A stretch of 64,000 bases of DNA, from positions 119,415 to 183,414 of the forward strand of contig NZ_FMHI01000014.1 of assembly GCF_900090145.1 (NCBI RefSeq), given 5' to 3'. Below, piece after piece: positions 44,391-52,437 of this stretch; the first letter of the stretch is position 1; every line of letters begins with the position of its first letter. The notes beneath the pieces were generated by a model that was not told where the DNA came from, did no database searches, and saw only the letters and a list, made by a program, of their open reading frames with translations. This DNA comes from Streptomyces sp. WMMB 322. GTDB taxonomy: Bacteria; Actinomycetota; Actinomycetes; Streptomycetales; Streptomycetaceae. Both the position numbers and the translations under genes were made by a program.

Positions 44391-46364
44391 TCACCGTGTG
44401 ACCAGGGTGACCTCGGTGGCCTTGACGCTGGCCCACACGGCCGTGCCGTCGCCGAGCCCCAGATCGGTCGCCGCCTGCGGGGTGATCTCGGCGACGAGGT
44501 CGGGGACCTGGCCGGAGGCGATGACGACCCGGAGGCGGCTTCCGAGTGCGGTGATCTCCCGGACGGTTCCCGGCCAGTTGTTGCGGGGGCTGCCGGTGGG
44601 CCGTTCGCGGTGCAGCGAGACGGCCTCGGGAGCGATGACCGCCAGCGCGTGCGTGCCCTCGGCCATGGGGTCGGCGGCGACGAGGGTGCCTCCGCCGGGC
44701 AGGGACAGCGTCCCGTGCGAAGTCGCCGTGCAGGGCCAGGCGTTGCGGCCGAGCATCCGGGCCACCCATGGGGAGCGCGGGTGCCGCGAGACCTCGGCGG
44801 GCGTGTCGTACTGAAGGGTCCGCCCGTCGTCGAGGACGAGCACGCGGTCGCCGAGGGAGACGGCTTCGACGGGGTCGTGGGTGACGATCAGGCAGACTCC
44901 GCCGAAGCTTTCGAGATGTGTGCGCAGCGTGTGGCGCACCCGGGCGCGCGTGGTCTGGTCGAGCGCGGCGAGGGGCTCGTCGAGGAGGAGCAGCCGCGGG
45001 CGGGCGGCCAACGCCCGTGCCAGCGCGACGCGTTGGCTCTGCCCCCCGGAGAGCTGGGCCGGCTTGCGCCGGGCGAGGTGTCCCACGCCGAGCCGGTCGA
45101 GCCAGTCCTGCGCCGTGCGGCGGGCCTCTGACCGGCCCACGCCCGCAGTCCGCAGTCCGTAGGCGGTGTTGGCGACCGCGGTGAGGTGCGGGAAGAGGGC
45201 GCCGTCCTGGGGAACCCAGGCCACGCCGCGGCGGTGCGGGGGCAGCGCGGTGACGTCGGTCCCGCCGAGGCGGAGCCGGGCGTGGGCGCGCGGGGTGAGT
45301 CCGAGGAGGCTGCGCAGAAGGGTCGTCTTGCCCGCCCCGTTGGGTCCGACGACGGCGACGGTGGTGCCGCCAGGCGCGTCGAGGGTGACGTCGTTGAAGC
45401 CGGTGACCTCCGCGCGCAGTGCCCACTGCTGCCCCCGAGCGGAGGGCCGCGCGGCGTCGTGCGGTGTGCCGCCGCTCCCTTCCGGCGTCTCGTCCTCCTC
45501 CCGTGGCTCTCCGTCCCGGCGAGCGGTGCCGGTTCCTGCGGTGCGGGTTCCTGCGGTGCGGGTTCCTGCGGTGCCGGCCCAGCGTCCGCGCAGGGCGACG
45601 AGGACCGCCATGGCGACCGCGAGCAGCAGCAGCGACACGGACGTTGCGGCCTCCGGCCGGTCCTGCAACAGGAGATAGACCTGGAGCGGAAGCGTCTGCG
45701 TCGTCCCGGGCAGGTTCCCCGCGAAGGTGATCGTGGCGCCGAACTCGCCGAGCGCCCTGGCCCAGGTGAGGGCGGCGCCGGCGGCGAGCCCCGGGGCGAC
45801 GAGGGGAAGCGTCACGGTGAAGAACACCCGCACCGGCGAGGCGCCGAGCGAGGCCGCGGTCTCCTCGTAGCCCGGACGGAGCCCCGCGAGGGTGCCTTCG
45901 AGGCTGATGACCAGGAACGGCATGGCGACGAAGGTCGCGGCGACGACGGCGCCCGAGGTGTGGAACGGCAGGACGATGCCCAACTCGCCCTCCAGCCACG
46001 GCCCGAGGAGGCCGCGACGTCCGAACCCCAGCAGCAGCGCCACACCGCCGACGGTCGGCGGCAGCACCATCGGCAGCAGCACCAGCGAGCGCACCAGCGT
46101 CCTGCCCGGGAAGCGGACGCGGGCCAGCAGCCAGGCCAGCGGTACGCCCAGGACCAGGGAGAGCCCCAGCGCGCAGAAGGACACCAGCAGGGACAGGCTC
46201 AGCGCCTCGGTGACTTCGGGGCTCGTCAGGTGGGCGCCGAGTTCGCTCCACTCGGTACGCGCCAGGATGCCGGCCAGCGGCAGCAGCAGGAAGGCGACCG
46301 CGACGAGTGCGGGCACCGCGAGAGCGGCGGGGGTGCTGCTGCCGGCGGTGCGGATGCGGCTCAT
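44391..46364 (-). CDS. Molybdate ABC transporter permease-ATPase fusion (ModB-ModC)
   Basis: 657 residues. Residues 1-255 are a ModB permease with about 5-6 transmembrane helices and the EAA loop (AASLGASPVRVFFTVTLP). A low-complexity linker built from AGTRTAGTRTAGTG follows. Then a ModC ATPase: Walker A GPNGAGKTT, Q-loop WVPQDGALFPH, signature LSGGQSQR, Walker B LLLLDEPLAALD, and a C-terminal TOBE domain (GTVREITALGSRLRVVI). Fused ModBC occurs in Streptomyces. With ModA (48 bp upstream) it imports molybdate for molybdoenzymes. Confidence 0.92.
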   Translation of the reverse strand: MSRIRTAGSSTPAALAVPALVAVAFLLLPLAGILARTEWSELGAHLTSPEVTEALSLSLLVSFCALGLSLVLGVPLAWLLARVRFPGRTLVRSLVLLPMVLPPTVGGVALLLGFGRRGLLGPWLEGELGIVLPFHTSGAVVAATFVAMPFLVISLEGTLAGLRPGYEETAASLGASPVRVFFTVTLPLVAPGLAAGAALTWARALGEFGATITFAGNLPGTTQTLPLQVYLLLQDRPEAATSVSLLLLAVAMAVLVALRGRWAGTAGTRTAGTRTAGTGTARRDGEPREEDETPEGSGGTPHDAARPSARGQQWALRAEVTGFNDVTLDAPGGTTVAVVGPNGAGKTTLLRSLLGLTPRAHARLRLGGTDVTALPPHRRGVAWVPQDGALFPHLTAVANTAYGLRTAGVGRSEARRTAQDWLDRLGVGHLARRKPAQLSGGQSQRVALARALAARPRLLLLDEPLAALDQTTRARVRHTLRTHLESFGGVCLIVTHDPVEAVSLGDRVLVLDDGRTLQYDTPAEVSRHPRSPWVARMLGRNAWPCTATSHGTLSLPGGGTLVAADPMAEGTHALAVIAPEAVSLHRERPTGSPRNNWPGTVREITALGSRLRVVIASGQVPDLVAEITPQAATDLGLGDGTAVWASVKATEVTLVTR

Positions 46365-46412
46365 CGGCGGTTCCAGGGTTCGCAGTTGAGGGAGCGGGGA
46401 GCGGGGAGCGGG

Positions 46413-47207
46413 TCAGGGTTGCTGGAAGCCGGCGTCGCGCAGCAGCTTCTGCGCCTTCGGCGTCTTCAGCCACTTCACGAAGGCGGCGGCGGCCTTCGGG
46501 TTCTCCGACGACTTCAGGGTGGCGGCGGGGTAGGAGGCGACGGCGTTCTCGTCGTCGGGGATCTCGACCGCGTCGACCTTGCCGGGAACGGTGGCGGCGT
46601 CCGTCCTGTAGACGATTCCTGCGTCCGCCTCCCCGAGTTCGACCTTGCTCAGCACGGCACGGACGCTGGGTTCCCGGGAGACCGGCTCGACGTCGGTCCG
46701 CTGCTCGTCCAGAACCTGCCGGCTGTAGCGGCCGACGGGCACCTCGGGTGCCGCGAGTACGACCTTCAGTTCCGGGTCGGCGAGGTCATCGAGGTTCCCC
46801 ACCTTCTCCGGGTTGCCCTTGCGGGTGGCGATGACCAGCCGGTTCTTCGCGACGACGGTGGGGGCGCCGGCGTCGGCCGCCAGCCCGTCCATGGTCTTGG
46901 TGTCGGCGGTGACCAGCGCGTCGGCGGGCGCGCCCTGCTCGACCTGGGCGGCGAGCTCCTGGGAGCCGGCGAAGGAGAACTTCAGCCTCGTCCCCGGGTG
47001 TTCCTTCTCGTAGGTCTTCGCCGCGGCCTTGAAGACATCGGTGAGCGAAGAGGCGGCCAGGACTGTCAGCTCGGTCTTCTCGGCGCCGCCCCGGCCGTCT
47101 TCGGTGCCGGGGCCCCTGGCGTCGTTGCCGCAGGCGGTCAGCGGTATCAGGAGGGAGGCGGTGACGAGGGCGGCGGTGGTGCACCGCCAAGGGAGCGTCG
47201 ACGACAT
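46413..47207 (-). CDS. modA: Molybdate-binding lipoprotein ModA
   Basis: 264 residues, lipoprotein signal with lipobox LTAC (Cys 26). Type II periplasmic-binding fold: LTVLAASSLTDVFKAAAKTYE, FAGSQELAAQVEQGAPADALV and VASYPAATLK, all characteristic of ModA oxyanion ligands. Captures molybdate or tungstate at the cell surface for ModBC. The middle gene of the operon. Upstream (47208-47333) has short direct repeats rich in GTGAG and no separate strong promoter. Confidence 0.92.
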   Translation of the reverse strand: MSSTLPWRCTTAALVTASLLIPLTACGNDARGPGTEDGRGGAEKTELTVLAASSLTDVFKAAAKTYEKEHPGTRLKFSFAGSQELAAQVEQGAPADALVTADTKTMDGLAADAGAPTVVAKNRLVIATRKGNPEKVGNLDDLADPELKVVLAAPEVPVGRYSRQVLDEQRTDVEPVSREPSVRAVLSKVELGEADAGIVYRTDAATVPGKVDAVEIPDDENAVASYPAATLKSSENPKAAAAFVKWLKTPKAQKLLRDAGFQQP

Positions 47208-47333
47208 GAAGTTGGGGCTCCTTGACGGTGAGGGCGGTGAGCGTGAGGGCTGTGAGAGCGGACGGGCGCGGGGAAGGAGCGGGGAACGGAGGGCGGCCGT
47301 GGCGCGGCGGGAGGGCCCCGGGACTCCGTCCGC

Positions 47334-47729
47334 TCAGGTGCGGTCGATGTGCACGCTGGTCGACTTCACCCTGGCCGTGGCCTGCATGCCGACCTCCAGG
47401 CCGAGTTCGTCGACCGCCTCCCTCGTCAACAGGGACACCAGCCGGTGCGGACCCGCCTGGATCTCCACCTGTGCCGCGACATCGCCCGTCTTGACGGCGG
47501 TCACGATGCCGGGGAAGGCGTTGCGGGCCGAGGTGTAGGAGACCTCGTCCTCGTCGAGGCCGCCCTGGCCCACCTCGACGGAGAAGGCGGCCAGGTCCTT
47601 GCCGTCGATGAGGCGGCGGCCCCCCTCGTCGCGGTGCGTCGTAACTCTGCCGGCGTCGGCCCAGCGACGTGCCGTGTCGGGGCTCACCCCGAGCAGGCGA
47701 GCCGCCTGGCCGATCGTGTAGCTCTGCAT
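47334..47729 (-). CDS. HTH-Mop (TOBE) molybdate-responsive regulator
   Basis: 131 residues. N-terminal MerR/excisionase-like helix-turn-helix (YTIGQAARLLGVSPDTARRWAD), then a molybdopterin-binding TOBE/Mop domain (ARNAFPGIVTAVKTGDVAAQVEI..VGMQATARVKSTSVHID). Family members bind molybdate and control the mod operon. First gene of the operon with modA and modBC. TAGCTT ends 6 nt before the ATG, so the transcript appears leaderless; the promoter lies inside a dyad at 47742-47775. Confidence 0.9.
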   Translation of the reverse strand: MQSYTIGQAARLLGVSPDTARRWADAGRVTTHRDEGGRRLIDGKDLAAFSVEVGQGGLDEDEVSYTSARNAFPGIVTAVKTGDVAAQVEIQAGPHRLVSLLTREAVDELGLEVGMQATARVKSTSVHIDRT

Positions 47730-47735
47730 GTGGGA

Positions 47736-47775
47736 AAGCTATGCATCAGGAGGCGCACCTGCAAGACCTCATGCA
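47736..47775 (-). promoter_or_regulatory. mod operon promoter with 34-bp dyad operator
   Basis: Reverse strand: -35 TTGCAG (47759-47764), 17 nt, -10 TAGCTT (47736-47741). The arms TGCATCAGG (47742-47750) and CCTCATGCA (47767-47775) match at 8 of 9 positions and flank the -35. Likely the binding site of the operon's own Mop regulator. Confidence 0.65.
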
Positions 47776-48181
47776 GTTTCATATGGCAGATGCTGGCTGA
47801 TAACAGAGATCGCCTAGCATTTGCCGAGGCATCGAGGAGTTCCGTCCGTCGCTGGTCCGGCGTGCGGCTCCGCCCGGGACGGTGCCCCCTCCCGCCGCCG
47901 CTCCGGGCCCGGAGCGGCGGAGAAGCACCGGCATGGCGTACCGCCCTGAGAGTCCTCGCTCCGGGCTCGGGCGGCCGATGCGCCCGTACCTCCGCGGCGG
48001 CCCCGCGGCCGGGCCGGGGGGCGGTCAGGGGCGGGCGGTTCCGGTCCCGGGGTGACCACCGAGAGCCCCCGGTGAAGAACCCGGAGTTGTCCCGGGGCTC
48101 ATCTTCCGTCAGTTGAAGACGTTCCCGGCTGCTGTCAGCCTGCGAATCAGGCGATGACCCACGGCGCCGGGAGCGGTGGAC
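47776..48181. other. Intergenic region between the mod operon and the DedA gene
   Basis: About 400 bp with no supported gene. Notable element: the perfect 26-bp palindrome at 47895-47920. The start is less GC-rich; the rest is GC-rich with short inverted repeats. No promoter for the DedA gene is clear. Confidence 0.5.
47895..47920. repeat. Perfect 26-bp GC palindrome
   Basis: Arms 47895-47907 and 47908-47920 are exact reverse complements (CCGCCGCTCCGGG and its complement). It lies between divergent genes, so it is unlikely to be an ordinary terminator; it could be an operator or an attenuating hairpin. Confidence 0.7.
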
Positions 48182-48910
48182 ATGGAGAGTGCGCACTGGA
48201 TCTACGTCCTGCTGGTGCTCGCCACCATGCCGCCCATGGTGCCGAACTCGGCCCTGGTGGCCGGCGCCGGTGCCATGGCCGCAACTGGCGGGCTGAGCCT
48301 GCGCGTTCTCGTCCTCGTCCTGATGGCCAGCACCGTCGTCGGTGATCTCGGCGTGTTCTGGGCGGGCCGGAAGGCCGGCGGACGGGTCGTCACCTGGCTG
48401 AGGCGCAGACCCCGCCGCAGGGCGATGCTGGAGCGGACGGCGGCCGGGCTCGAACGGTACGGGGTGCCTTCGGTGATCGCGGTGCGCTTCGTCCCCGGCG
48501 GGCGGGGAGTGGGCGGGCTGACCGCGGGGGTCGTCGGCTACCCGGTGCGCAGCTACCTCCTCGGTGCGGTCCTCGCCGAGGCCGTGTTCGTCTCGTACAC
48601 GGTCGGGCTCGGGTACCTCGGCGGCCGGTACGCCCTCGACGGTGTGGCCCGGTGGCTCATCGGCCCGCTGGTGTCGCTCCTCGTCGCAGGTGCCGTGTGG
48701 GTCCTGCGCCGTGTCGCGCGCGGAGGCCCCGCAGGCACCGCCGAGGCGGGACGCTGCGCAGGCATCGCGCAGACCGGGGGCCCCGCAGGCACCGCGCAGA
48801 CCGGGGACACCGCGGCCACCGCGCAGACCGGAGGCATCGCAGGCACCGCGCGGACCGGGGGCCCCGCTGCGCCCGCGGAGCCCCCGGGCCAGGATCCCGT
48901 GCAGCGGTAG
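48182..48910 (+). CDS. DedA/VTT-family membrane protein with a repetitive tail
   Basis: 242 residues; ATG 48182 is preferred over GTG 48176 because CGGGAG lies at proper distance. VTT/DedA signs: MVPNSALVAGAGAMAATG, FWAGRKAGGRV, and VPSVIAVRFVPGGRGVGGLTAG, the conserved R-F-x-P-G-x-R motif of DedA proteins. About five membrane helices. The tail (about 180-235) repeats GTAQTGGPA-type units from a DNA tandem repeat at 48740-48880. DedA proteins are thought to be lipid flippases or proton-coupled transporters. Confidence 0.85.
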   Translation: MESAHWIYVLLVLATMPPMVPNSALVAGAGAMAATGGLSLRVLVLVLMASTVVGDLGVFWAGRKAGGRVVTWLRRRPRRRAMLERTAAGLERYGVPSVIAVRFVPGGRGVGGLTAGVVGYPVRSYLLGAVLAEAVFVSYTVGLGYLGGRYALDGVARWLIGPLVSLLVAGAVWVLRRVARGGPAGTAEAGRCAGIAQTGGPAGTAQTGDTAATAQTGGIAGTARTGGPAAPAEPPGQDPVQR

Positions 48911-49000
48911 CGCGGCCCGGCCGGAGGAGCGGAGCGTGCCGTCACCCGAACGGCACCGGCCGCCTGTGCCCGCGCATCACTCCGGTGCACCTTTTGTCCT

Positions 49001-49816
49001 ATGCGGCACCGTAAGCCCAAGCGCAGGCGACCCAGCAGGCTCGTGTACGCGGCACTCCTGCCGCTCGCGTTCGCCATGAGCTGGGAGGAGCCGGTGAGGG
49101 ATGCCCTGTCGCCCACCGCCCACCGCCCCCGGCACCGCGAACCGGCCGAGGGGCAGGCGCCGCCCGGCGCCCCCCGCCCCGGCATAGTCCCGCGCAACGC
49201 CTGGCATGCCGACGAGAGCCTCGTGCGGGAGCCGGCGTCGTCCACGGAGAACGTGCAGGTCGTCTTCGTCCACCACACGAGCCAGCCCAACGGCTACGAC
49301 TGCCGCGCGGTGCCCCGCATGCTCCGGCAGCTCGAGGAGGAACACGTCGAGCGCGGATGGGACGATCTCGGCTACAACTTCGTCGTCGACCGCTGCGGGA
49401 AGATCTACGAGGGCCGCTCCGGTGCCCTCGGCCGCTCCGTCGAAGGGGCGCACACCAAAGGCTTCAACGCCCGCAGCCTCGGCATAGCCGCGATGGGCAC
49501 CTTCGACGAGGGCGTCGAGGTGCCGCCGGCGATGCTCGACTCGATCGCCGCGGTCGCCGCGTGGAAACTGCGGCGCGGCGTCGACCCGCGTGGCACGGCG
49601 CAGCTCGTCTCCTCCAGCGGCGAGAGCCGCTTCGACAAGGGCGACCGCGCCCGCTTCCAGGTGATATCCGGGCACCGCGACGCCTACGAGACCTCCTGTC
49701 CGGGCGGAGCCCTGTACGGCAAGCTCGGGCAGATACGCGAGGCGACGGCGCGCCTGCGCGAGCGGGCCGACGCCGGGAGGCAGGGACGCCCGTCGACGAA
49801 GCCGGAGGGGCGCTGA
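49001..49816 (+). CDS. N-acetylmuramoyl-L-alanine amidase, PGRP type
   Basis: 271 residues, ATG 49001. N-terminal basic and hydrophobic segment (about 12-26, RLVYAALLPLAFAMS) acts as signal anchor. PGRP/amidase_2 domain from about residue 60: zinc ligands His 91 (VFVHHTS), His 225 (SGHRDAYETSCPGG) and Cys 233, catalytic Tyr 125 (LGYNFVVD). Cleaves the bond between MurNAc and the stem peptide; expected outside the cell. Start has no Shine-Dalgarno. Converges with the next hydrolase gene. Confidence 0.9.
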   Translation: MRHRKPKRRRPSRLVYAALLPLAFAMSWEEPVRDALSPTAHRPRHREPAEGQAPPGAPRPGIVPRNAWHADESLVREPASSTENVQVVFVHHTSQPNGYDCRAVPRMLRQLEEEHVERGWDDLGYNFVVDRCGKIYEGRSGALGRSVEGAHTKGFNARSLGIAAMGTFDEGVEVPPAMLDSIAAVAAWKLRRGVDPRGTAQLVSSSGESRFDKGDRARFQVISGHRDAYETSCPGGALYGKLGQIREATARLRERADAGRQGRPSTKPEGR

Positions 49817-49998
49817 CACGGCAGCAACGCTCGCCGGCAGCCACCCGCAGCGGCCCTCTTGCCCTCGATCATCTGCCCGTGGCCGCCTCCCCTTGATCGC
49901 CTCCTTCTGATCGCCTCCTCCTGATCGGCGACCTCAGGTCGCGACCCGCCGGCCCGCCATGGGCAGTCCGCTTCGCACCCCCGGGCCGGGTCCGGCGC

Positions 49999-50823
49999 TC
50001 AGGCGGAGTTGAGGAACGACAGCAGGTCGTTGTTGAACATGTCGTGGTGCGAGCCGTACAGCCCGTGGGGCCAGCCCGGGTAGATCTTCAGGGCCGGGTC
50101 CTTGACGAGTTCGGCCGTCTTCGGCGAGGCGGCCTCGATGGGGACGATCTGGTCGTCGTCGCCCTGGGCTATGAAGACCGGGACGTCGATCCGGGTCAGG
50201 TCGTCCGTGAAGTCGGTCTCGGAGAAGGCCTTCACGCAGTCGTACGAGGCGTTGAGCGCCACCGACATCGCCATCAGCCAGAACGCGTCACGCGTGCCCT
50301 CGGAGACGTCCGAGCCGGCGCGGTTGGCGCCGTAGAAGGGCGCCGTGAGGTCCTGGTAGTACTGCGAACGGTCTTTCCGCACGCCTTCGCGTATCTCGTC
50401 GAAGACGTCCATCGGCAGTCCCTCGGGATTCGCGTCCGTCTTCAGCATCAGCGGCGGTACGGCGCTCAGCAGTACGGCCTGTGCGGCGCGGGCCGTTCCG
50501 TGCTTGCCGAGGTAGCGCGTCACCTCGCCGCCTCCCGTCGAGTGGCCGACGAGTGTGGCGTTGCTGAGGTTGAGGTGGTCCATCAGCTGCGAGAGGTCGT
50601 CGGCGTAGGTGTCCATGTCGTGACCGGTCCCCGGCTGTCCGGAACGGCCGTGGCCGCGGCGGTCGTGCGCGACGACGCGGTAGCCCTGGGAGGCGATGAA
50701 GAAGAGCTGCGGATCCCAGACGTCCGCGGTCAGCGGCCAGCCGTGACTGAAGACGACCGGACGCCCCGATCCCCAGTCCTTGTAGAAGATCTCGGTCCCG
50801 TCCGGGGTGGTGATGGTGCCCAT
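49999..50823 (-). CDS. Non-haem chloroperoxidase/esterase-type alpha/beta hydrolase
   Basis: 274 residues from ATG 50821-50823 with AAGGAG 9 nt upstream. SHGWPLTADVWD (oxyanion region), nucleophile in VGHSTGGGE (Ser 95), acid in AQGDDDQIVP, and His in GWPHGLYGSHHD. This is the bacterial cofactor-free haloperoxidase group (perhydrolase/esterase activity; natural role usually as esterase). No signal peptide. Confidence 0.9.
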   Translation of the reverse strand: MGTITTPDGTEIFYKDWGSGRPVVFSHGWPLTADVWDPQLFFIASQGYRVVAHDRRGHGRSGQPGTGHDMDTYADDLSQLMDHLNLSNATLVGHSTGGGEVTRYLGKHGTARAAQAVLLSAVPPLMLKTDANPEGLPMDVFDEIREGVRKDRSQYYQDLTAPFYGANRAGSDVSEGTRDAFWLMAMSVALNASYDCVKAFSETDFTDDLTRIDVPVFIAQGDDDQIVPIEAASPKTAELVKDPALKIYPGWPHGLYGSHHDMFNNDLLSFLNSA

Positions 50824-51263
50824 GGCCGGACTCCTTCCGTCCTGCGGTCTTCCGGTTCTGCCGGTTGTCCCCGGCTGTGCCGGTTCTTCCGGCTCTCCCG
50901 GGCCGGGCCCTTGCCGCCCCGGAAGCCCCGGAAGCCCCGGAAGCCCCGGAAGAGGGGACACACTCCCCACCGTCGCGCGCGTCCGCCGGTCTCGCGAACG
51001 CGGACCGCATCGCCGCCGGTGGAGCGCCTGCCGGCAACAGAGCGTGAATGCCGGTGACTTGGTGTGCCGGTCCCGTGCCCCTTTCCTGGAGGAGCACAGG
51101 TTTCCTGAAGGCGCACAGGAAAGCCCCGCCCGCGTACGACTGCCGCGCCCGGTGAGGGGAACCAGTCGAGCGCTCGACCTGCGGTGAGCAGCACCGGGAG
51201 TGAGAGCGACAGGGCCTGGGAGACCGGAAGACCGCACAGAACGCACAGAACGGAAGAGGTGCC
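50824..51263. other. Intergenic region between divergent hydrolase and hemerythrin genes
   Basis: 440 bp. Four tandem copies of CCCCGGAAG at 50917-50952. The rest contains no recognised coding sequence. A ribosome site GGAAGAGG ends it, before the hemerythrin ATG. Confidence 0.5.
50917..50952. repeat. Tandem repeat 4x CCCCGGAAG
   Basis: Four exact 9-bp units upstream of the divergent hydrolase and hemerythrin genes. Confidence 0.9.
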
Positions 51264-51806
51264 ATGGGTGACTCACCCGCCGAGCAGCACAAGCACGAAG
51301 ACGCGGAAGACGTCGTGGAGCTGATCCTCAGGGACCACCGCACGATGGAGGATCTTTTCCGCGAGATGCGCAGCGTCGACGCCGACCGTGAAGCGGCCCT
51401 GCACAGGCTCGCCGATCTGCTCATCGCCCACGCCGAGGCGGAGGAGGCGGAGGTCTACCCCGTGCTGCGCCGCTACCGGCAGGTGGACGAGGAGGACGTC
51501 GAGCACAGCGTGGAGGAACACACCGAGGGCAACGAGGCGTTGCTCGCACTGCTGGAGGCCGGCGCGCCCGGCGGCGAGGACTGGGACGAGAAGCTGGAGG
51601 CTCTGGTCCAGGCGGTCAATCACCACCTGGACGAGGAGGAGCGTTCCCTCATCAACGACACCCGCGAGAACGTCGGGTCGGGGCGCCGTGCCGAACTGGG
51701 ACGGGCGTTCGCCCGTGCCCGGCGGGACCAACTGGCTTCGGCGCCCGGCCGGTTGGAGAACGTGCGCAGGATCGTGAAGGAGGCGGCCGGCCCGTCCGGG
51801 AGCTGA
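51264..51806 (+). CDS. Hemerythrin HHE-domain protein
   Basis: 180 residues; ATG 51264 with GGAAGAGG upstream. Helical bundle with iron ligands in LILRDHRTMEDLF (His 25), LIAHAEAEEAEVYP (His 56, Glu 60), VEHSVEEHTEGNEAL (His 81/86) and VNHHLDEEERSL (His 120/121, Glu 125), the usual di-iron HHE pattern. Roles of such proteins: oxygen, peroxide or nitric-oxide sensing or detoxification. It is divergent from the chloroperoxidase-like gene, which fits an oxidative-stress neighbourhood. Confidence 0.9.
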   Translation: MGDSPAEQHKHEDAEDVVELILRDHRTMEDLFREMRSVDADREAALHRLADLLIAHAEAEEAEVYPVLRRYRQVDEEDVEHSVEEHTEGNEALLALLEAGAPGGEDWDEKLEALVQAVNHHLDEEERSLINDTRENVGSGRRAELGRAFARARRDQLASAPGRLENVRRIVKEAAGPSGS

Positions 51807-52437
51807 ACGCCCGCAGCGCGGCCGAGGCGAAGACCGGGCGCGGAGCTGACGGAAGCCGCCCCCACGGGGCTGCCGTGCGCCGGGTCCTCGCCGTGCCGTG
51901 GGAGTCCCCCCGGTGCGCGAAAGGTACTTCCATCGGGCGATTCGTGCGGATGCGTACGAGGACCGGGAGCACATCTGCGGCCCATGCTGCGGATGTTCCA
52001 TCCGGTGGTCCTGCGGCGCCGCGGCGCGGGTTCTTCGCGGTGACCGCGGGAGACCGGCACGGCGCCGGACGCAACTCCCCGCGGTCTTCCGGGACCTGCG
52101 CACGTCCAGGACACGCGCCCTCAACTCCTGTGGTGACACGGTGAGTTGAAGCAACAGCCGTCCGGCAGCGACGGCACGCGCCGCCTGCGCCGAGGAGGGG
52201 TGCGCGCTGCAGGGGTGGCGTTGCCTACGAGCGGGGCGCCCGGAAGTGACGGCCTGACAGCCGTCCGTCGGGCCGTACTTGTGTACCCCGGGGGAATCGC
52301 AGGGAAACGCGCCGGACCCCGCCACGGCGCGACGGATATCGCCGTTTCCGCCACTAGATTGAGGTCTACGAAGATACGGATTGCATGATTTGGGCTGTGA
52401 ATTCAGTACATAAGGACCGAGAGGACACGGGGTCTGC
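51807..52437. other. 630-bp region without a supported gene
   Basis: No frame here has convincing coding features. The last 90 bp (52345-52430) are AT-rich for the genome (CTAGATTGAGGTCTACGAAG and GAATTCAGTACATAAGG) and probably contain the promoter of the glutamine-rich gene; a specific -35/-10 pair is not certain. Confidence 0.5.
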
